Shown: positions 32,312-43,894, counted from the first letter of the stretch. The stretch is DNA of 64,000 nucleotides from CBDCFL01 sp965216135 (GCA_965216135.1 CBDCFL010000016.1:62001-126000), one strand, 5' to 3'. Numbers and translations are program-made. The notes: a model not told the origin generated them from the sequence alone.

Positions 32312-34312
32312 ATGTTCAAGAAAATCCTGATCGCGAACCGGGGCGAGATAGCCTGTCGCGTCATCAAGACCGCGCGCAATATGGGCATTGCCACCGTGGC
32401 GATCTATTCTGACGCGGACGCGCAGGCGCTGCACGTCCAGATGGCCGACGAGGCGGTGCATATCGGCCCAGCCCCGGTAAACCAATCCTATATCGTGATC
32501 GAGCGTGTGATCGAGGCAGTCCGTGCATCCGGGGCCGAGGCCGTTCATCCGGGCTACGGTTTTCTGTCCGAAAACGCGAAATTCGCCGAGGCGCTCGCGT
32601 CTGAAGGCGTCGCCTTTATCGGTCCGCCCAAAGCCGCGATTGAAGCGATGGGCGACAAGATCACCTCGAAAAAGATCGCGCAGGACGCCGGCGTGACGAC
32701 CGTGCCGGGTTCCATGGACCTGATCGAAGACGCGGATGAGGCGGTGAAAATATCCAACCAGATCGGCTATCCGGTGATGATCAAGGCCTCTGCCGGGGGC
32801 GGCGGCAAGGGGATGCGCATCGCCCGGAATGACGACGAGGCGCGCGAAGGGTTTCAATCATCGAAAAACGAGGCGGCCAAGTCATTCGGCGATGACCGCA
32901 TTTTCATTGAGAAATTCGTCACCCAGCCGCGCCATATCGAAATTCAGGTGCTGTGCGATGCCCATGGGTCGGGGATTTATCTGGGCGAGCGCGAATGCTC
33001 GATCCAGCGGCGCAATCAGAAAGTGGTGGAAGAAGCGCCCAGCCCGTTTCTGGACGAAAAGACCCGAAAGGCCATGGGCGAACAGGCGGTCGCGCTGGCC
33101 CAGGCCGTGGGCTATACCTCGGCCGGCACGGTGGAATTTATCGTCGACGGCGACCGGAAATTCTACTTCCTAGAAATGAACACCCGGCTGCAGGTGGAAC
33201 ATCCCGTCACCGAATTGATTACCGGCGTCGATCTGGTCGAGCAGATGATCCGCGTGGCGAATGGCGAGAAACTGGCTATCGGTCAGAAAGATGTAAAGCT
33301 GAACGGCTGGGCCATCGAGAACCGGCTCTACGCTGAAGACCCTTATCGCGGTTTTCTGCCCTCGATCGGGCGGCTGACACGGTATCGTCCGCCAGCTGAG
33401 GACGCCAACGAGATGGCCGTGGTGCGCAATGATACCGGCGTTTATGAGGGTGGCGAAATTTCGATGTATTACGACCCGATGATCGCCAAGCTCTGCACCT
33501 GGGCGCCGACGCGCGGTCAGGCGATTGAGCACATGCGGGTGGCACTGGACAGCTTTGAGGTTGAGGGGATCGGTCACAATCTGCCGTTTCTGTCAGCGGT
33601 GATGGATCACCCCCGATTTATCGACGGCAACATAACCACCGCCTTCATCGACGAGGAATATCCTGACGGGTTTCAGGGCGTCGAGCTGGATGATGGCATT
33701 TTACGCCGGGTTGTTGTCAGCGCGGCGGCCATGCACCGGGTTGCGGAAATTCGCCGCACGCGGGTCTCTGGCCGGATGGACAACCACGAACGCCGCGTCG
33801 GCACCGACTGGTCGGTGCTGCTGCAGGGCCAAAGGTTCGATGTGGTCATCGACGCCGATCGCGACGGCTCGACCATCCGATTCGTCAATGGTGGCGAGAT
33901 GCGGGTGGCAAGCGACTGGACCCCAGGCGACAGGCTGGCAAGGTTGATGGTCGACGGTGCGCCGCTTGTCCTGAAGGTCAACAAGGCGACCGGCGGCTTT
34001 CGGCTGCGCACGCGCGGTGCGGATCTGCGGGTTCACATCCTGACCCCGCATCAGGCTGACCTGTTCGCGCAGATGCCCGAAAAAGTCGCTGCCGATACGT
34101 CGAAACTGCTGTTGTGCCCGATGCCGGGGCTGATCGTGAAAGTTGATGTCGAGGTCGGGCAGGAAGTGGTGGATGGTCAGGCGCTGTGCACCATCGAGGC
34201 GATGAAGATGGAAAACATCCTGCGCGCCGAGAAAAAGGGCGTCGTGGCCAAGATAAACGCAAGCCCGGGTGACAGCCTGGCGGTGGATGCTGTGATCATG
34301 GAGTTTGAATGA
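32312..34312 (+). CDS. pccA: Propionyl-CoA carboxylase, alpha (biotin) subunit
   Basis: Biotin carboxylase and carrier subunit, 666 residues. Biotin-carboxylase domain (MFKKILIANRGEIACRVIKT, ATP-grasp loop KASAGGGGKGMRIA ~residues 154-167, FIEKFVTQPRHIEIQVL, RDCS-type ECSIQRRNQKVVEEAPSP, FLEMNTRLQVEHPVTELITG), a PccA-specific BT domain, and a C-terminal biotinyl domain with the biotinylated Lys in EAMKMEN (~residue 632). ATG 32312 follows GGGGATGGTGAG. Preceded by a terminator; followed by the convergent DUF4174 gene. Confidence 0.97.
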   Translation: MFKKILIANRGEIACRVIKTARNMGIATVAIYSDADAQALHVQMADEAVHIGPAPVNQSYIVIERVIEAVRASGAEAVHPGYGFLSENAKFAEALASEGVAFIGPPKAAIEAMGDKITSKKIAQDAGVTTVPGSMDLIEDADEAVKISNQIGYPVMIKASAGGGGKGMRIARNDDEAREGFQSSKNEAAKSFGDDRIFIEKFVTQPRHIEIQVLCDAHGSGIYLGERECSIQRRNQKVVEEAPSPFLDEKTRKAMGEQAVALAQAVGYTSAGTVEFIVDGDRKFYFLEMNTRLQVEHPVTELITGVDLVEQMIRVANGEKLAIGQKDVKLNGWAIENRLYAEDPYRGFLPSIGRLTRYRPPAEDANEMAVVRNDTGVYEGGEISMYYDPMIAKLCTWAPTRGQAIEHMRVALDSFEVEGIGHNLPFLSAVMDHPRFIDGNITTAFIDEEYPDGFQGVELDDGILRRVVVSAAAMHRVAEIRRTRVSGRMDNHERRVGTDWSVLLQGQRFDVVIDADRDGSTIRFVNGGEMRVASDWTPGDRLARLMVDGAPLVLKVNKATGGFRLRTRGADLRVHILTPHQADLFAQMPEKVAADTSKLLLCPMPGLIVKVDVEVGQEVVDGQALCTIEAMKMENILRAEKKGVVAKINASPGDSLAVDAVIMEFE

Positions 34313-34313
34313 C

Positions 34314-34814
34314 CTACTCGCCCGCCTCCAAAGCGTCGCGCGCCTCTTGCTGGCGCAGTTCGGTCTTGTCGATTGAGCGCACGATCTCGCGCACATTCCA
34401 CGGTGCCGGTTTGCGCAGTTTGATGACCCCATCCTTGTCGATCAGCACAAAGCCGAACCCGCGCGGGCGTAGCTGTAGCCGGATCGCCGAGGGCGTGATC
34501 GGGTCGGTGTCGATGACGATGATGACGTCGCGCTCGATCAGATCGCCGGGCCGCTCGCCCAGAAGCTCCAGCTGCTCGCGGAAATTTGGGTCGCGGTCGG
34601 TATTGGCGAAGATGATGATGAACCGGTTGAGCCAAAGGAACTCTTCCAGCACGATCTCATCGGCTGGCCGGATATCCAATATCGGCTCGACAACGTCCTC
34701 GCCCGGGACCGGTTCAACAGTTTCCCCGGCCAATGCGGTTTCGGTCGCATCCTGCGCCAGCAGCGGCATCGCCAGAAATCCGGCAAAAACAATGGCTAAT
34801 AGTTGTCGCATCAT
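34314..34814 (-). CDS. DUF4174-domain exported protein
   Basis: 166 residues. A signal peptide (MMRQLLAIVFAGFLAMPLLAQ) is followed by an acidic linker and a domain with RFIIIFANTDRDPNFREQLE, VIIVIDTDP and RPRGFGFVLIDKDGVIKLRK, matching DUF4174 (thioredoxin-like fold without CxxC). Periplasmic; function unknown. ATG 34814; the frame is open further upstream but the signal peptide fixes the start. It is convergent with pccA and divergent from the mutase gene. Confidence 0.8.
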   Translation of the reverse strand: MMRQLLAIVFAGFLAMPLLAQDATETALAGETVEPVPGEDVVEPILDIRPADEIVLEEFLWLNRFIIIFANTDRDPNFREQLELLGERPGDLIERDVIIVIDTDPITPSAIRLQLRPRGFGFVLIDKDGVIKLRKPAPWNVREIVRSIDKTELRQQEARDALEAGE

Positions 34815-34922
34815 CACCTCTCGCCAACCAAATATAGGCGCAAATCCCGTAATGCGAAGCGTTGCGCGGACGATTTTGCCATCAAAATCGTACCAAACGC
34901 GAGAAATTGAGGGGAGACAGGC

Positions 34923-37052
<2,130 letters not shown>

Positions 37053-37386
37053 GCAGCCGGTATTGGCGGCGCCGCCCCGGGCGCTGGGCCGAAGGGACAG
37101 GACATGCGTTTTAACCATCTGGTGGTTGCGGCTGAAACTCTGGAGACGGGCGTCGACCATGTCGAGCGCTGCGTTGGCGTCACGGCCACCCGCGGCGGTG
37201 CGCATGAATTTATGGGCACTCACAACGCGCTGATCTCTCTCGGCCCTGACGCCTATCTTGAAATAATCGCGATTGACCCGGATGCGCGCGCGCCGGGCCA
37301 CGCGCGCTGGTTCGCGCTGGACGCATTCCGCGGCCCGCCACGGCTGACGAATTGGGTCTGCCGAAGCGACGATCTGAGCATGGAAC

Positions 37387-38498
37387 CGTGCCTATCCGGT
37401 TGTCACCCACACCCACTACATCTAGGGTGCTCCCAGTCGCCCGAGTAAAGCTCGGCGTAAGTGGGAGCGGTGACATCGCCAGCGATTCCGAGCAGGGACC
37501 GGAAGGCGTTGAACGGGCAGAACCGCCTGTTGAAGCGGAAGGTGAACTCGTTGAGGTAGGCTTGGAGGTGCTGGTGGCTCACGCCGTGATGAATGCCACT
37601 CAGCCACGTCTTCAGGTTGGCGAAGACGAGATGAATGATCGGCAGATACTCCTCAGCGACCTGGGAGTTGCCTCGCTCGGCGACGGCGAGGTGTTTGTAG
37701 CCGCGCTTGGCGAGGCTGGTATAGCCGGACCAATCGTCGGTGATGACCGACGCACCCGAAGTAACGGCGCCCTCGACAAAGCCGCAGAGCGATTCCGCGC
37801 TGCGGTCTGGCACGACAGCGAGTCGGACACGTCCGGCGTAGCGACCGCCCTTCCGCTTATCGAGCTTGGTTCCCGGCTTGCGCTGTCGCACTTCAACGGC
37901 GCTGGCGACAAGAAGCTTGTGGTGAACGCCCCGGCCCTTGCCGCGCGTGCGGCCGCCGACCCAGGTTTCGTCGACTTCGACATGGTCGCAGGCCTCGCTG
38001 CCGATGCGGTCCTGATCCGGCCGAACCATACCAGCGCGGAGCTTGTGGAGGATCTGAAAGGCGGTTTCGTAACGGGAAAGCCCGACCTGGCGCTGGAACT
38101 GTGTGGCAGACATGCCGGGCGTCTGGCTGGCAACCAGATAGGCCGCCCAGAACCATACGCCCAGCGACGTATGGGAGCGCTCCATGACCGTCCCCGCCGT
38201 CAGCCCGGTGTCGCGGCGGCACTTTCGACAGCGCAAGACGCCGGGCCGGCTGGTGAAGCGGAACGGCTCTGCCGCCGTCTGGCAATGGGGGCAGACGAAC
38301 CCGTCACCCCACCGCGCCTTCTCCAGGTAGGCGGCACAGGCCGCGTCATCCGGGAAAAGTCGTTGAAACTCGGGAAACGACCGCGGAAACGAAAGGTCTT
38401 CGCGCTGCGGAACATCCATCCCCGCTTCGTCCGCCTCCCGAGCCACTCGACGCCATACCCTACATATAGTGGGTGTGGGTGACAACCGGATAGGCACG
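37387..38498 (-). mobile_element. IS1595-family element
   Basis: 1112 bp with long inverted repeats starting CGTGCCTATCCGGTTGTCAC (about 32 bp perfect) and an exact 8-bp target duplication CATGGAAC (37379-37386 and 38499-38506). Confidence 0.93.
37403..38419 (-). CDS. IS1595-family transposase
   Basis: 338-residue ISXO2-like DDE transposase starting MDVPQREDLSFPRSFPEFQR. N-terminal zinc ribbon (GDGFVCPHCQTA and GVLRCRKCRRDTGL), a helical region (HTSLGVWFWAAYLVASQTPG) and the core CDHVEVDETWVGGRTRGKGR, VITDDWSGYTSL and WLSGIHHGVSHQHLQAYLNE. The open frame reaches upstream into the IS end, but 38419 fits the family start. Intact. Confidence 0.93.
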   Translation of the reverse strand: MDVPQREDLSFPRSFPEFQRLFPDDAACAAYLEKARWGDGFVCPHCQTAAEPFRFTSRPGVLRCRKCRRDTGLTAGTVMERSHTSLGVWFWAAYLVASQTPGMSATQFQRQVGLSRYETAFQILHKLRAGMVRPDQDRIGSEACDHVEVDETWVGGRTRGKGRGVHHKLLVASAVEVRQRKPGTKLDKRKGGRYAGRVRLAVVPDRSAESLCGFVEGAVTSGASVITDDWSGYTSLAKRGYKHLAVAERGNSQVAEEYLPIIHLVFANLKTWLSGIHHGVSHQHLQAYLNEFTFRFNRRFCPFNAFRSLLGIAGDVTAPTYAELYSGDWEHPRCSGCG

Positions 38499-38834
38499 CA
38501 TGGAACTTCGCCGCGCGCCGCCGGAAATGGGCCCGATCACGGATGCCTCGCGCGGGCACCTGCACTGGCAGATGGCGGTGCCGGAAGGCGGGCAATATCC
38601 ACATGACGGTGGCTTTCCCGGCATGATCGGTTGGATGTCGGGTGGACATCCGGCAAAGCGATTGCCAGATTATGGCCTGCGGCTGGATATGTTGGAAATT
38701 GGGTGCAAAGAGGCGGATAAAATGGCCAAATCGTTAGATGAATTGTTGGATATGTCCAATTATCGACTGATCGAGGCGCAAATGACCTGCCTGCGCGCGA
38801 CGCTGTCTGGGCCATCTGGCGGCGTGCATCTGGC

Positions 38835-39329
38835 ATGATCCGGCCCGCTGAAACCTCTGACGCCGCGCCGATAGCACACTTGTGGAATCCGCTGATCACC
38901 GGGGCGGCAATCACCTTCAATTCGACCGAAAAAACGCCGGGCGATGTCGCCGAACTGATTGCAACGCGCCAGGGCGGCGGGCACGGATTTTGGGTTGCAG
39001 AACGGGCGGGCAAGGTGCTCGGATTTGCCACTTATGCGCAGTTTCGCGGCGGCGTTGGCTATGCCAGAACCATGGAACACACCATTGTCGTGGCCGAAGG
39101 CGACCGTCAGCGCGGAATTGGCCGCGCATTGATGCAAGGATTGGAAATCCACGCCCGCCAAGCCCAGGTCCATTGCCTGATCGCGGGCGTTAGCGGCGAA
39201 AATCAAGCGGGCATCAGGTTTCATCAGCGCCTCGGATTTCATGAAGCGGCAATTCTGCGGCAGGTCGGTTATAAATTCGGCCGCTATATGGATTTGCATT
39301 TATTGCAGAAACTGCTGAGCAATGGCTGA
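38835..39329 (+). CDS. GNAT-family acetyltransferase (PAT/MddA-like)
   Basis: 164 residues: MIRPAETSDAAPIAHLWNPL, FVAERAGKVLG-type strand, acetyl-CoA loop VAEGDRQRGIGRALMQGLE (R-x-x-G-I-G), NQAGIRFHQRLGFHE. It resembles phosphinothricin/methionine-sulfone acetyltransferases; substrate not fixed. The ATG overlaps the VOC stop (ATGA), so it was translationally coupled to that gene before the IS1595 insertion. Confidence 0.88.
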   Translation: MIRPAETSDAAPIAHLWNPLITGAAITFNSTEKTPGDVAELIATRQGGGHGFWVAERAGKVLGFATYAQFRGGVGYARTMEHTIVVAEGDRQRGIGRALMQGLEIHARQAQVHCLIAGVSGENQAGIRFHQRLGFHEAAILRQVGYKFGRYMDLHLLQKLLSNG

Positions 39330-39360
39330 CCAAACGGACATTCGCGATAAGGGGCCGCTC

Positions 39361-40044
39361 ATGTCGATCTGGACGCGCATCGGCGAGGCGCTGGAAGCGC
39401 TGGCAAGCGGCGAGCCCTTGTCAGCGGTTTTTGATCGTCTGCGCCAGCCACCGGAATTTTCGGTTGCCTTTACCATCGCAGTGATCGCGCTGGCCGCGAA
39501 AATGGCCAAGGCCGACGGTCTGGTGACGCGCAATGAGGTGGCGGCGTTTCGTGAGGTTTTTACGATTGCGCCCGAAGAAGAGGCCAATGCGGCGAGAGTT
39601 TTTAACATGGCGCGCCAGGATGTGGCGGGCTTTGAAAGCTATGCAACCCGGATCGCGGCGATGTTTCAGGGACGCGCGGATGTACTGTGCGACCTGCTTG
39701 AGGGCTTGTTTCACATCGCCATGGCGGATGGCAATTATCACCCCGCCGAAGATGCCTTTCTGGAGCGCGTTGCGATAGTATTCGGCATAACATCGCGCCA
39801 ATTCAATGCGTTACGGGCGCGATCGGTCCCCGGATCAGACCCCGATCCGTACCAGGTTCTGGGCTTGCCCGAAGACGCGACAATGGCCGAGGCGCGCGCC
39901 GCATGGGCGCGTGAAGTGCGCGAAAGTCACCCCGACCGGGTGATCGCGCGCGGCCTGCCCGAAGAAGCGATCCGCCTGGCCGAGACTCGGATCATCGCGA
40001 TCAACCGCGCTTGGGAGCAGATCAAAGCCGGGGCGGCGCAGTGA
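39361..40044 (+). CDS. TerB- and J-domain protein (DjlA-like)
   Basis: 227 residues. N-terminal TerB-like helical domain (SVAFTIAVIALAAKMAKADG, ~residues 35-55, and FHIAMADGNYHPAEDAFLER) and C-terminal J domain (DPYQVLGLPEDATMAEARAA, HPD present in ESHPDRVIARGL). The J domain should stimulate an Hsp70 such as DnaK; unlike DjlA no membrane helix is seen. The start is taken at ATG 39361 (MSIWTRIGEAL) after AAGGGGCCGCTC; an in-frame ATG at 39322 overlaps the GNAT stop. The stop overlaps the next ATG (TGATG). Confidence 0.85.
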   Translation: MSIWTRIGEALEALASGEPLSAVFDRLRQPPEFSVAFTIAVIALAAKMAKADGLVTRNEVAAFREVFTIAPEEEANAARVFNMARQDVAGFESYATRIAAMFQGRADVLCDLLEGLFHIAMADGNYHPAEDAFLERVAIVFGITSRQFNALRARSVPGSDPDPYQVLGLPEDATMAEARAAWAREVRESHPDRVIARGLPEEAIRLAETRIIAINRAWEQIKAGAAQ

Positions 40045-41069
40045 TGCGGATCGCAACCTATAATGTCGAGTGGTTCACCAATCTGTTTGCCAATGACGGC
40101 AGTCTTTTGGACGATGATCGCTGGTCTGGCCGCCGCGATGTGACCCGCGCGGCGCAACTGGCCGCACTTGGGGTGGTGTTTGGCGCGTTGGATAGCGATG
40201 CGGTGATGATCATCGAGGCCCCGGATTCACATCGCAAACGATCCGGGGTCGAGGCGTTGCAGAATTTTGCCGAGCGATTTTCGCTTCGCGCGCGCCGGGC
40301 GATTATCGGTTTCAGAAACGACACGCAGCAGGAGATTGCGCTCCTGTTCGATCCGGATCGCATGACAGTGCGCCATGATCCTCAAGGTCCGCAAACCGGC
40401 AAGAAAGGCCGCCCGGACGCGCCGCGATTTGACGGCGTATTTCGCTGGGATCTGGATGTTGACGCGAAATCGGATCTGGTTCGGTTTTCAAAACCGCCGC
40501 TCGAAGTTGATGTCGAGACCGCGGATGGCACCCGGCTGCGCCTGATCGGCGTGCATGTGAAATCCAAGGCACCGCATGGGGCGCGCAACGCCAAAGAGAT
40601 CACCCGCATATCGATTGATAACCGGCGCAAACAGCTGGCGCAGTCGATCTGGCTGCGCGGACGGATTGTTAGCCATCTGGACGCCGGCGACAGCCTGATC
40701 GTGCTGGGCGATCTGAACGATGGGCCGGGGCTGGATGAATATGAAAAATTATTTGGCCGCTCCAGCGTTGAAATCGTCATTGGCGAGGATGGCGAACCGT
40801 GCCTTTACGACCCGCATGCACAAATGCTGATGTCGCGCCGCGTTGGGGCCGCGCCGGTATCGTCGCGCTTCTATATCGCTGAACAAAAACGATATTTACA
40901 AGTGCTTCTGGATTACGTCATGGTCTCGCCAGACCTGCGGGCGCTGGCACCAACCTGGCGGATCTGGCATCCCCATGACGATCCGGTTTGCTATCAGGAC
41001 GCCCGATTGCGCGAGGCCCTGCTGACCGCATCAGACCATTTTCCGGTGTCGATTGATTTGGATATTTGA
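40044..41069 (+). CDS. Endonuclease/exonuclease/phosphatase-family hydrolase
   Basis: 341 residues of the EEP fold: MRIATYNVEWFTNLF (catalytic Asn strand), AVMIIEAPDSHR (metal Glu), RLIGVHVKSKAPHG (His), VLGDLNDGPGLDEYE (Asp/Asn) and terminal LTASDHFPVSIDLDI (SDHxP). All catalytic signatures are present. Substrate unknown: DNase-, phosphodiesterase- or lipid-phosphatase-like. It overlaps the J-domain gene by 1 nt, so the two are co-expressed. Confidence 0.88.
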   Translation: MRIATYNVEWFTNLFANDGSLLDDDRWSGRRDVTRAAQLAALGVVFGALDSDAVMIIEAPDSHRKRSGVEALQNFAERFSLRARRAIIGFRNDTQQEIALLFDPDRMTVRHDPQGPQTGKKGRPDAPRFDGVFRWDLDVDAKSDLVRFSKPPLEVDVETADGTRLRLIGVHVKSKAPHGARNAKEITRISIDNRRKQLAQSIWLRGRIVSHLDAGDSLIVLGDLNDGPGLDEYEKLFGRSSVEIVIGEDGEPCLYDPHAQMLMSRRVGAAPVSSRFYIAEQKRYLQVLLDYVMVSPDLRALAPTWRIWHPHDDPVCYQDARLREALLTASDHFPVSIDLDI

Positions 41070-41133
41070 GGCACAGGCGCGCATATTGGGCGAAAAGGCT
41101 GGAAGCGGGCGGCCGATCGCCTATCTTCTGGGC

Positions 41134-41442
41134 ATGCTCAGAGTTTCGATTGCCACCGCTGTTCTGGCCTTCACGGTGCTGCCCGCCGCGGTTCTGGCCG
41201 AAGATCACGGCGACGCGCAACCGCGCGGCCAGCTTGAACAGGGCCTGTCGCTGCTTGAAGAGGGCACGCGCCTGCTGATGCAGGCAATCATTGCCGAGTT
41301 GGGCCCGGCCTGGGCGGAACTGGAAGAGATGATCGACAATCTCAACGCCTATTATCCGCCTGAAGTGATGCCCAACGGCGACATAATCATTCGCCGGAAA
41401 TCGCCGCTTGCGCCTGACGACAGCCCAGATCTGGAACTTTGA
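41134..41442 (+). CDS. Small exported protein, conserved in Rhodobacterales
   Basis: 102 residues. The signal peptide MLRVSIATAVLAFTVLPAAVLAE is followed by an amphipathic helix (QLEQGLSLLEEGTRLLMQAI) and a tail YYPPEVMPNGDIIIRRKSPL. Periplasmic; function unknown. ATG 41134 is chosen because the signal peptide starts there. It converges with the response regulator, stops adjacent. Confidence 0.7.
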   Translation: MLRVSIATAVLAFTVLPAAVLAEDHGDAQPRGQLEQGLSLLEEGTRLLMQAIIAELGPAWAELEEMIDNLNAYYPPEVMPNGDIIIRRKSPLAPDDSPDLEL

Positions 41443-42168
41443 TCAGACGATCTTGCGGTCGATCAGCCGTTCCTGAACCAGGCCGGCAATATTGGCCACA
41501 TCGCTGACGATCGGCTCGCCGCTGGCGTAATGCGATGACAGGCGCGTTGCCATCTCTTGCAATGGCGGGTCATGGGCAATGCGCGCCAACCCGCTCAGGA
41601 ATTGCACCGCATAGGAGACCGCCCGGCGGTCGAGATTATCCGATGAGGTCAAAAGATCGGATATATGGGTCAGATCATCCAACAGCGCCAGCGGGTCGGG
41701 GTCAATCCCGTCTTCGGCGACCAGGCGCAGACCGTGCGGGCGCGCCGCATTCGGCAGATGCGACACCAGCTCGGCCTGAAACGCCGACAGGCTTTCAATC
41801 GGTTTGCCCAAAAATCCATCGGCACCGGCGTCCTTGGCACTTTGTTCAGCGTCGGGATCACCGCTCATCGCCAATATTGCGGTCACCCTGGGCGATCCGG
41901 CAACAAGCTCCGCGATCAGTTCGGTTCCCGATCCATCCGGAAGGCCGACGTCGATGATAACCACGGTCGGGCGATAAACCGCCAGGTGCCGCCGGGCCGA
42001 GCGCAGGCTGTCGGCGCGGCGAATACGCGCGCCCGAGCGCAGGCACAAAAGGCGCATCGCCTCAGAGGCAAATCGGCTGTCTTCAACCACCAATACGGTA
42101 AGCCCCAACAAAGGGCGTTCGGCAGTCGGCGCGCGGGTGTTGATCAGATCTTGAAGATTATCGGCCAT
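41443..42168 (-). CDS. Response regulator with C-terminal helical domain
   Basis: 241 residues. A receiver domain at ~20-140: LTVLVVEDSRFASEAMRLLC (acidic pair), RPTVVIIDVGLPDGSGTELI (phospho-acceptor Asp), AILAMSGD (Ser/Thr switch) and GADGFLGKPIESL (Lys). The C-terminal ~100 residues are helical without an HTH or enzymatic motif, so it may act through protein contacts. No histidine kinase is nearby. An IS630 copy is inserted 60 bp upstream of its start, which could disturb its promoter. Confidence 0.85.
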   Translation of the reverse strand: MADNLQDLINTRAPTAERPLLGLTVLVVEDSRFASEAMRLLCLRSGARIRRADSLRSARRHLAVYRPTVVIIDVGLPDGSGTELIAELVAGSPRVTAILAMSGDPDAEQSAKDAGADGFLGKPIESLSAFQAELVSHLPNAARPHGLRLVAEDGIDPDPLALLDDLTHISDLLTSSDNLDRRAVSYAVQFLSGLARIAHDPPLQEMATRLSSHYASGEPIVSDVANIAGLVQERLIDRKIV

Positions 42169-42227
42169 CTGAGCACTCCTGGTTCATGCGAGTCCGATTA
42201 AGGCAGGTCAGGGTAAACCGCCGGTTA

Positions 42228-43389
42228 TACCAACGGCATCAATTTCTGACTCTGTGGGGATTCCCAAATCGGTTTTGATCTGATTCAAGGTTGGCAAAGG
42301 AGGATCGCCATGCCAGCCAGTGTTCCGCTTCGTCGCGACTTTGATGCCCGCCACCTTCGTAAACTCGCCAGCCGTTGCAAGGATGCCCGGCAGAGCCGCC
42401 GTCTGTTGTCTCTTGCGGCGGTCTACGATGGCATGCGCCGTGGAGAGGCCGCAAGGATCGGTGGGATGGATCGCCAAACCCTGCGGGACTGGGTTCACCG
42501 GTTCAACGAAGAGGGACCGGATGGCCTCACCAACCGCAAGGGCGCGGGCCGGACGCGCTACCTGAGCGATGTCCAGATGAAAGAACTTGGCGAGATTGTC
42601 GAGACCGGCCCCGATCCGGCGGTGGACGGGGTTGTCCGCTGGCGGCGGATCGACCTGAAGCGGGTGATCGAGGCGCGCTTTGGCGTCATCTATTCCGAGC
42701 GCGGGATATCCAGACTGCTTGGCGAACTGGGCTTTGCCCATATCAGCGCCCGCCCGCAGCATCCCAGGCAGGATAAGCGGATCATCGAGGCGTTTAAAAA
42801 AAACTTCGCCGACACGCTCCAGGTGCATATAGCTGACCTGCCAGCGGGAACGCCGGTGGAGATCTGGTTCCAGGACGAAGCACGCCTTGGCCAGAAGAAT
42901 GGCCTGACGCGCCTGTGGGCGAGAAAGGGCACGCGCCCCCGCCAGCCGGCCGATCAGCGCTATCACAACGCCTATCTGTTCGGCGCCATCTGTCCGGCTC
43001 ACGGCAAGGGGGCGGCGCTCATGCTGCCTTGGGCGGACGCGCAAGCCATGCAGATGCATCTCGACGAGATCAGCCGCCACGTCGCCCGAAAGGCCCATGC
43101 GGTTGTGCTGATGGATCGGGCCGGATGGCACACCACCGGCAAACTCAAAGTCCCGAAGAACCTCACCATCATCCTGCTGCCATCGCGCGCTCCGGAACTG
43201 AACCCGGTGGAAAATATCTGGCAGTACTTGCGCGCCAATTGGCTCTCCAACCGCGTGTTCGAAGACTACAATGCCATCGTCGATGCTGGATGCGAAGCTT
43301 GGAACAAGCTCATCGCACAGCCCGAAACCATCACATCAATCGGAATGCGAAAATGGGCCCATATCGGTCAATGTTAAATGCCGCTGGTA
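42228..43389 (+). mobile_element. IS630-family element, copy B
   Basis: 1162 bp, same ends as copy A, flanked by TTA at 42225-42227 and 43390-43392 (the complement of the TAA found at the other sites). It lies between the response regulator and mce, both left intact. Confidence 0.92.
42310..43377 (+). CDS. IS630-family transposase (copy B), intact
   Basis: 355 residues, the same protein as copy A: base differences seen at GCGGTC/GCAGTC and GATCCG/GACCCG are silent. It has the A8 tract (TTTAAAAAAAAC), so the HTH and catalytic halves are in one frame. It is a plausible source of active transposase for copies A-C. Confidence 0.93.
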   Translation: MPASVPLRRDFDARHLRKLASRCKDARQSRRLLSLAAVYDGMRRGEAARIGGMDRQTLRDWVHRFNEEGPDGLTNRKGAGRTRYLSDVQMKELGEIVETGPDPAVDGVVRWRRIDLKRVIEARFGVIYSERGISRLLGELGFAHISARPQHPRQDKRIIEAFKKNFADTLQVHIADLPAGTPVEIWFQDEARLGQKNGLTRLWARKGTRPRQPADQRYHNAYLFGAICPAHGKGAALMLPWADAQAMQMHLDEISRHVARKAHAVVLMDRAGWHTTGKLKVPKNLTIILLPSRAPELNPVENIWQYLRANWLSNRVFEDYNAIVDAGCEAWNKLIAQPETITSIGMRKWAHIGQC

Positions 43390-43489
43390 TTAATCCGGCT
43401 GCCGGGCCGGGGCCTGCGTCGATCTGGCGCTTGAATATCCAAGTTCCCGGCGGGATAAGCGAACCGCGCCAGATACAGGGGAATTGGCA

Positions 43490-43894
43490 ATGATCGGACG
43501 GCTCAACCATGTTGCCATCGCGGTGCCGGATCTGGCGGCGGCGGCCGAACAATATCGCACCATGCTCGGTGCCGAGGTCGGCCCGCCACAGGACGAACCC
43601 GATCACGGTGTCACGGTGGTTTTCATCGCCCTGCCCAACACCAAGATCGAATTGCTTTGTCCTTTGGGCGAGGCGAGCCCAATCGCCGGGTTCCTGGCCA
43701 AAAATCCCTCAGGCGGCATTCATCACATTTGCTATGAGGTGAACGATATTCTGGCCGCCCGTGATCACCTGGAAAGACAGGGCGCGCGGGTTTTGGGCGG
43801 CGGCGAGCCGAAGATCGGCGCGCATGGCAAGCCGGTGCTGTTCCTGCATCCCAAGGATTTCAACGGCACCCTGATCGAGCTGGAGCAGGTCTGA
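43490..43894 (+). CDS. mce: Methylmalonyl-CoA epimerase
   Basis: Interconverts (S)- and (R)-methylmalonyl-CoA between propionyl-CoA carboxylase and the mutase. 134-residue VOC-fold protein: MIGRLNHVAIAVPDLAAAAE (metal His), TVVFIALPNTKIELLCPLGE, GGIHHICYEVNDI (His), and PVLFLHPKDFNGTLIELEQV with the catalytic Glu. ATG 43490 follows CAGGGGAATTGGCA. It overlaps DUF1467 by 1 nt. It is separated from the rest of the propionyl-CoA genes and flanked by IS630 copies B and C. Confidence 0.95.
   Translation: MIGRLNHVAIAVPDLAAAAEQYRTMLGAEVGPPQDEPDHGVTVVFIALPNTKIELLCPLGEASPIAGFLAKNPSGGIHHICYEVNDILAARDHLERQGARVLGGGEPKIGAHGKPVLFLHPKDFNGTLIELEQV

Larger units (their letters stand above)
37104..38838 (+). 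pseudogene. VOC/glyoxalase-like protein split by IS1595
   Basis: The 5' part (37104-37386) encodes MRFNHLVVAAETLETGVDHV.. to RSDDLSME; the 3' part (38507-38838) resumes as LRRAPPEMGPITDASRGHLH.. and ends SGPSGGVHLA. Removing the IS and one CATGGAAC duplication rejoins them in frame (..DDLSMELRRAPPE..), giving about 206 residues of a Glyoxalase-like/VOC domain with the metal-type His in FNHLVVA and HLHWQMAVPEGG. Function unknown; it follows the mutase gene and its stop overlaps the next gene's start (ATGA). Confidence 0.85.

Noticed and set aside
31638..32330. 230-codon plus-strand ORF starting at the stop of the small pcc-operon protein
   Set aside because: ATGA overlap looks tempting, but it runs out of frame through the lipoprotein and the terminator hairpin and has no recognisable features.
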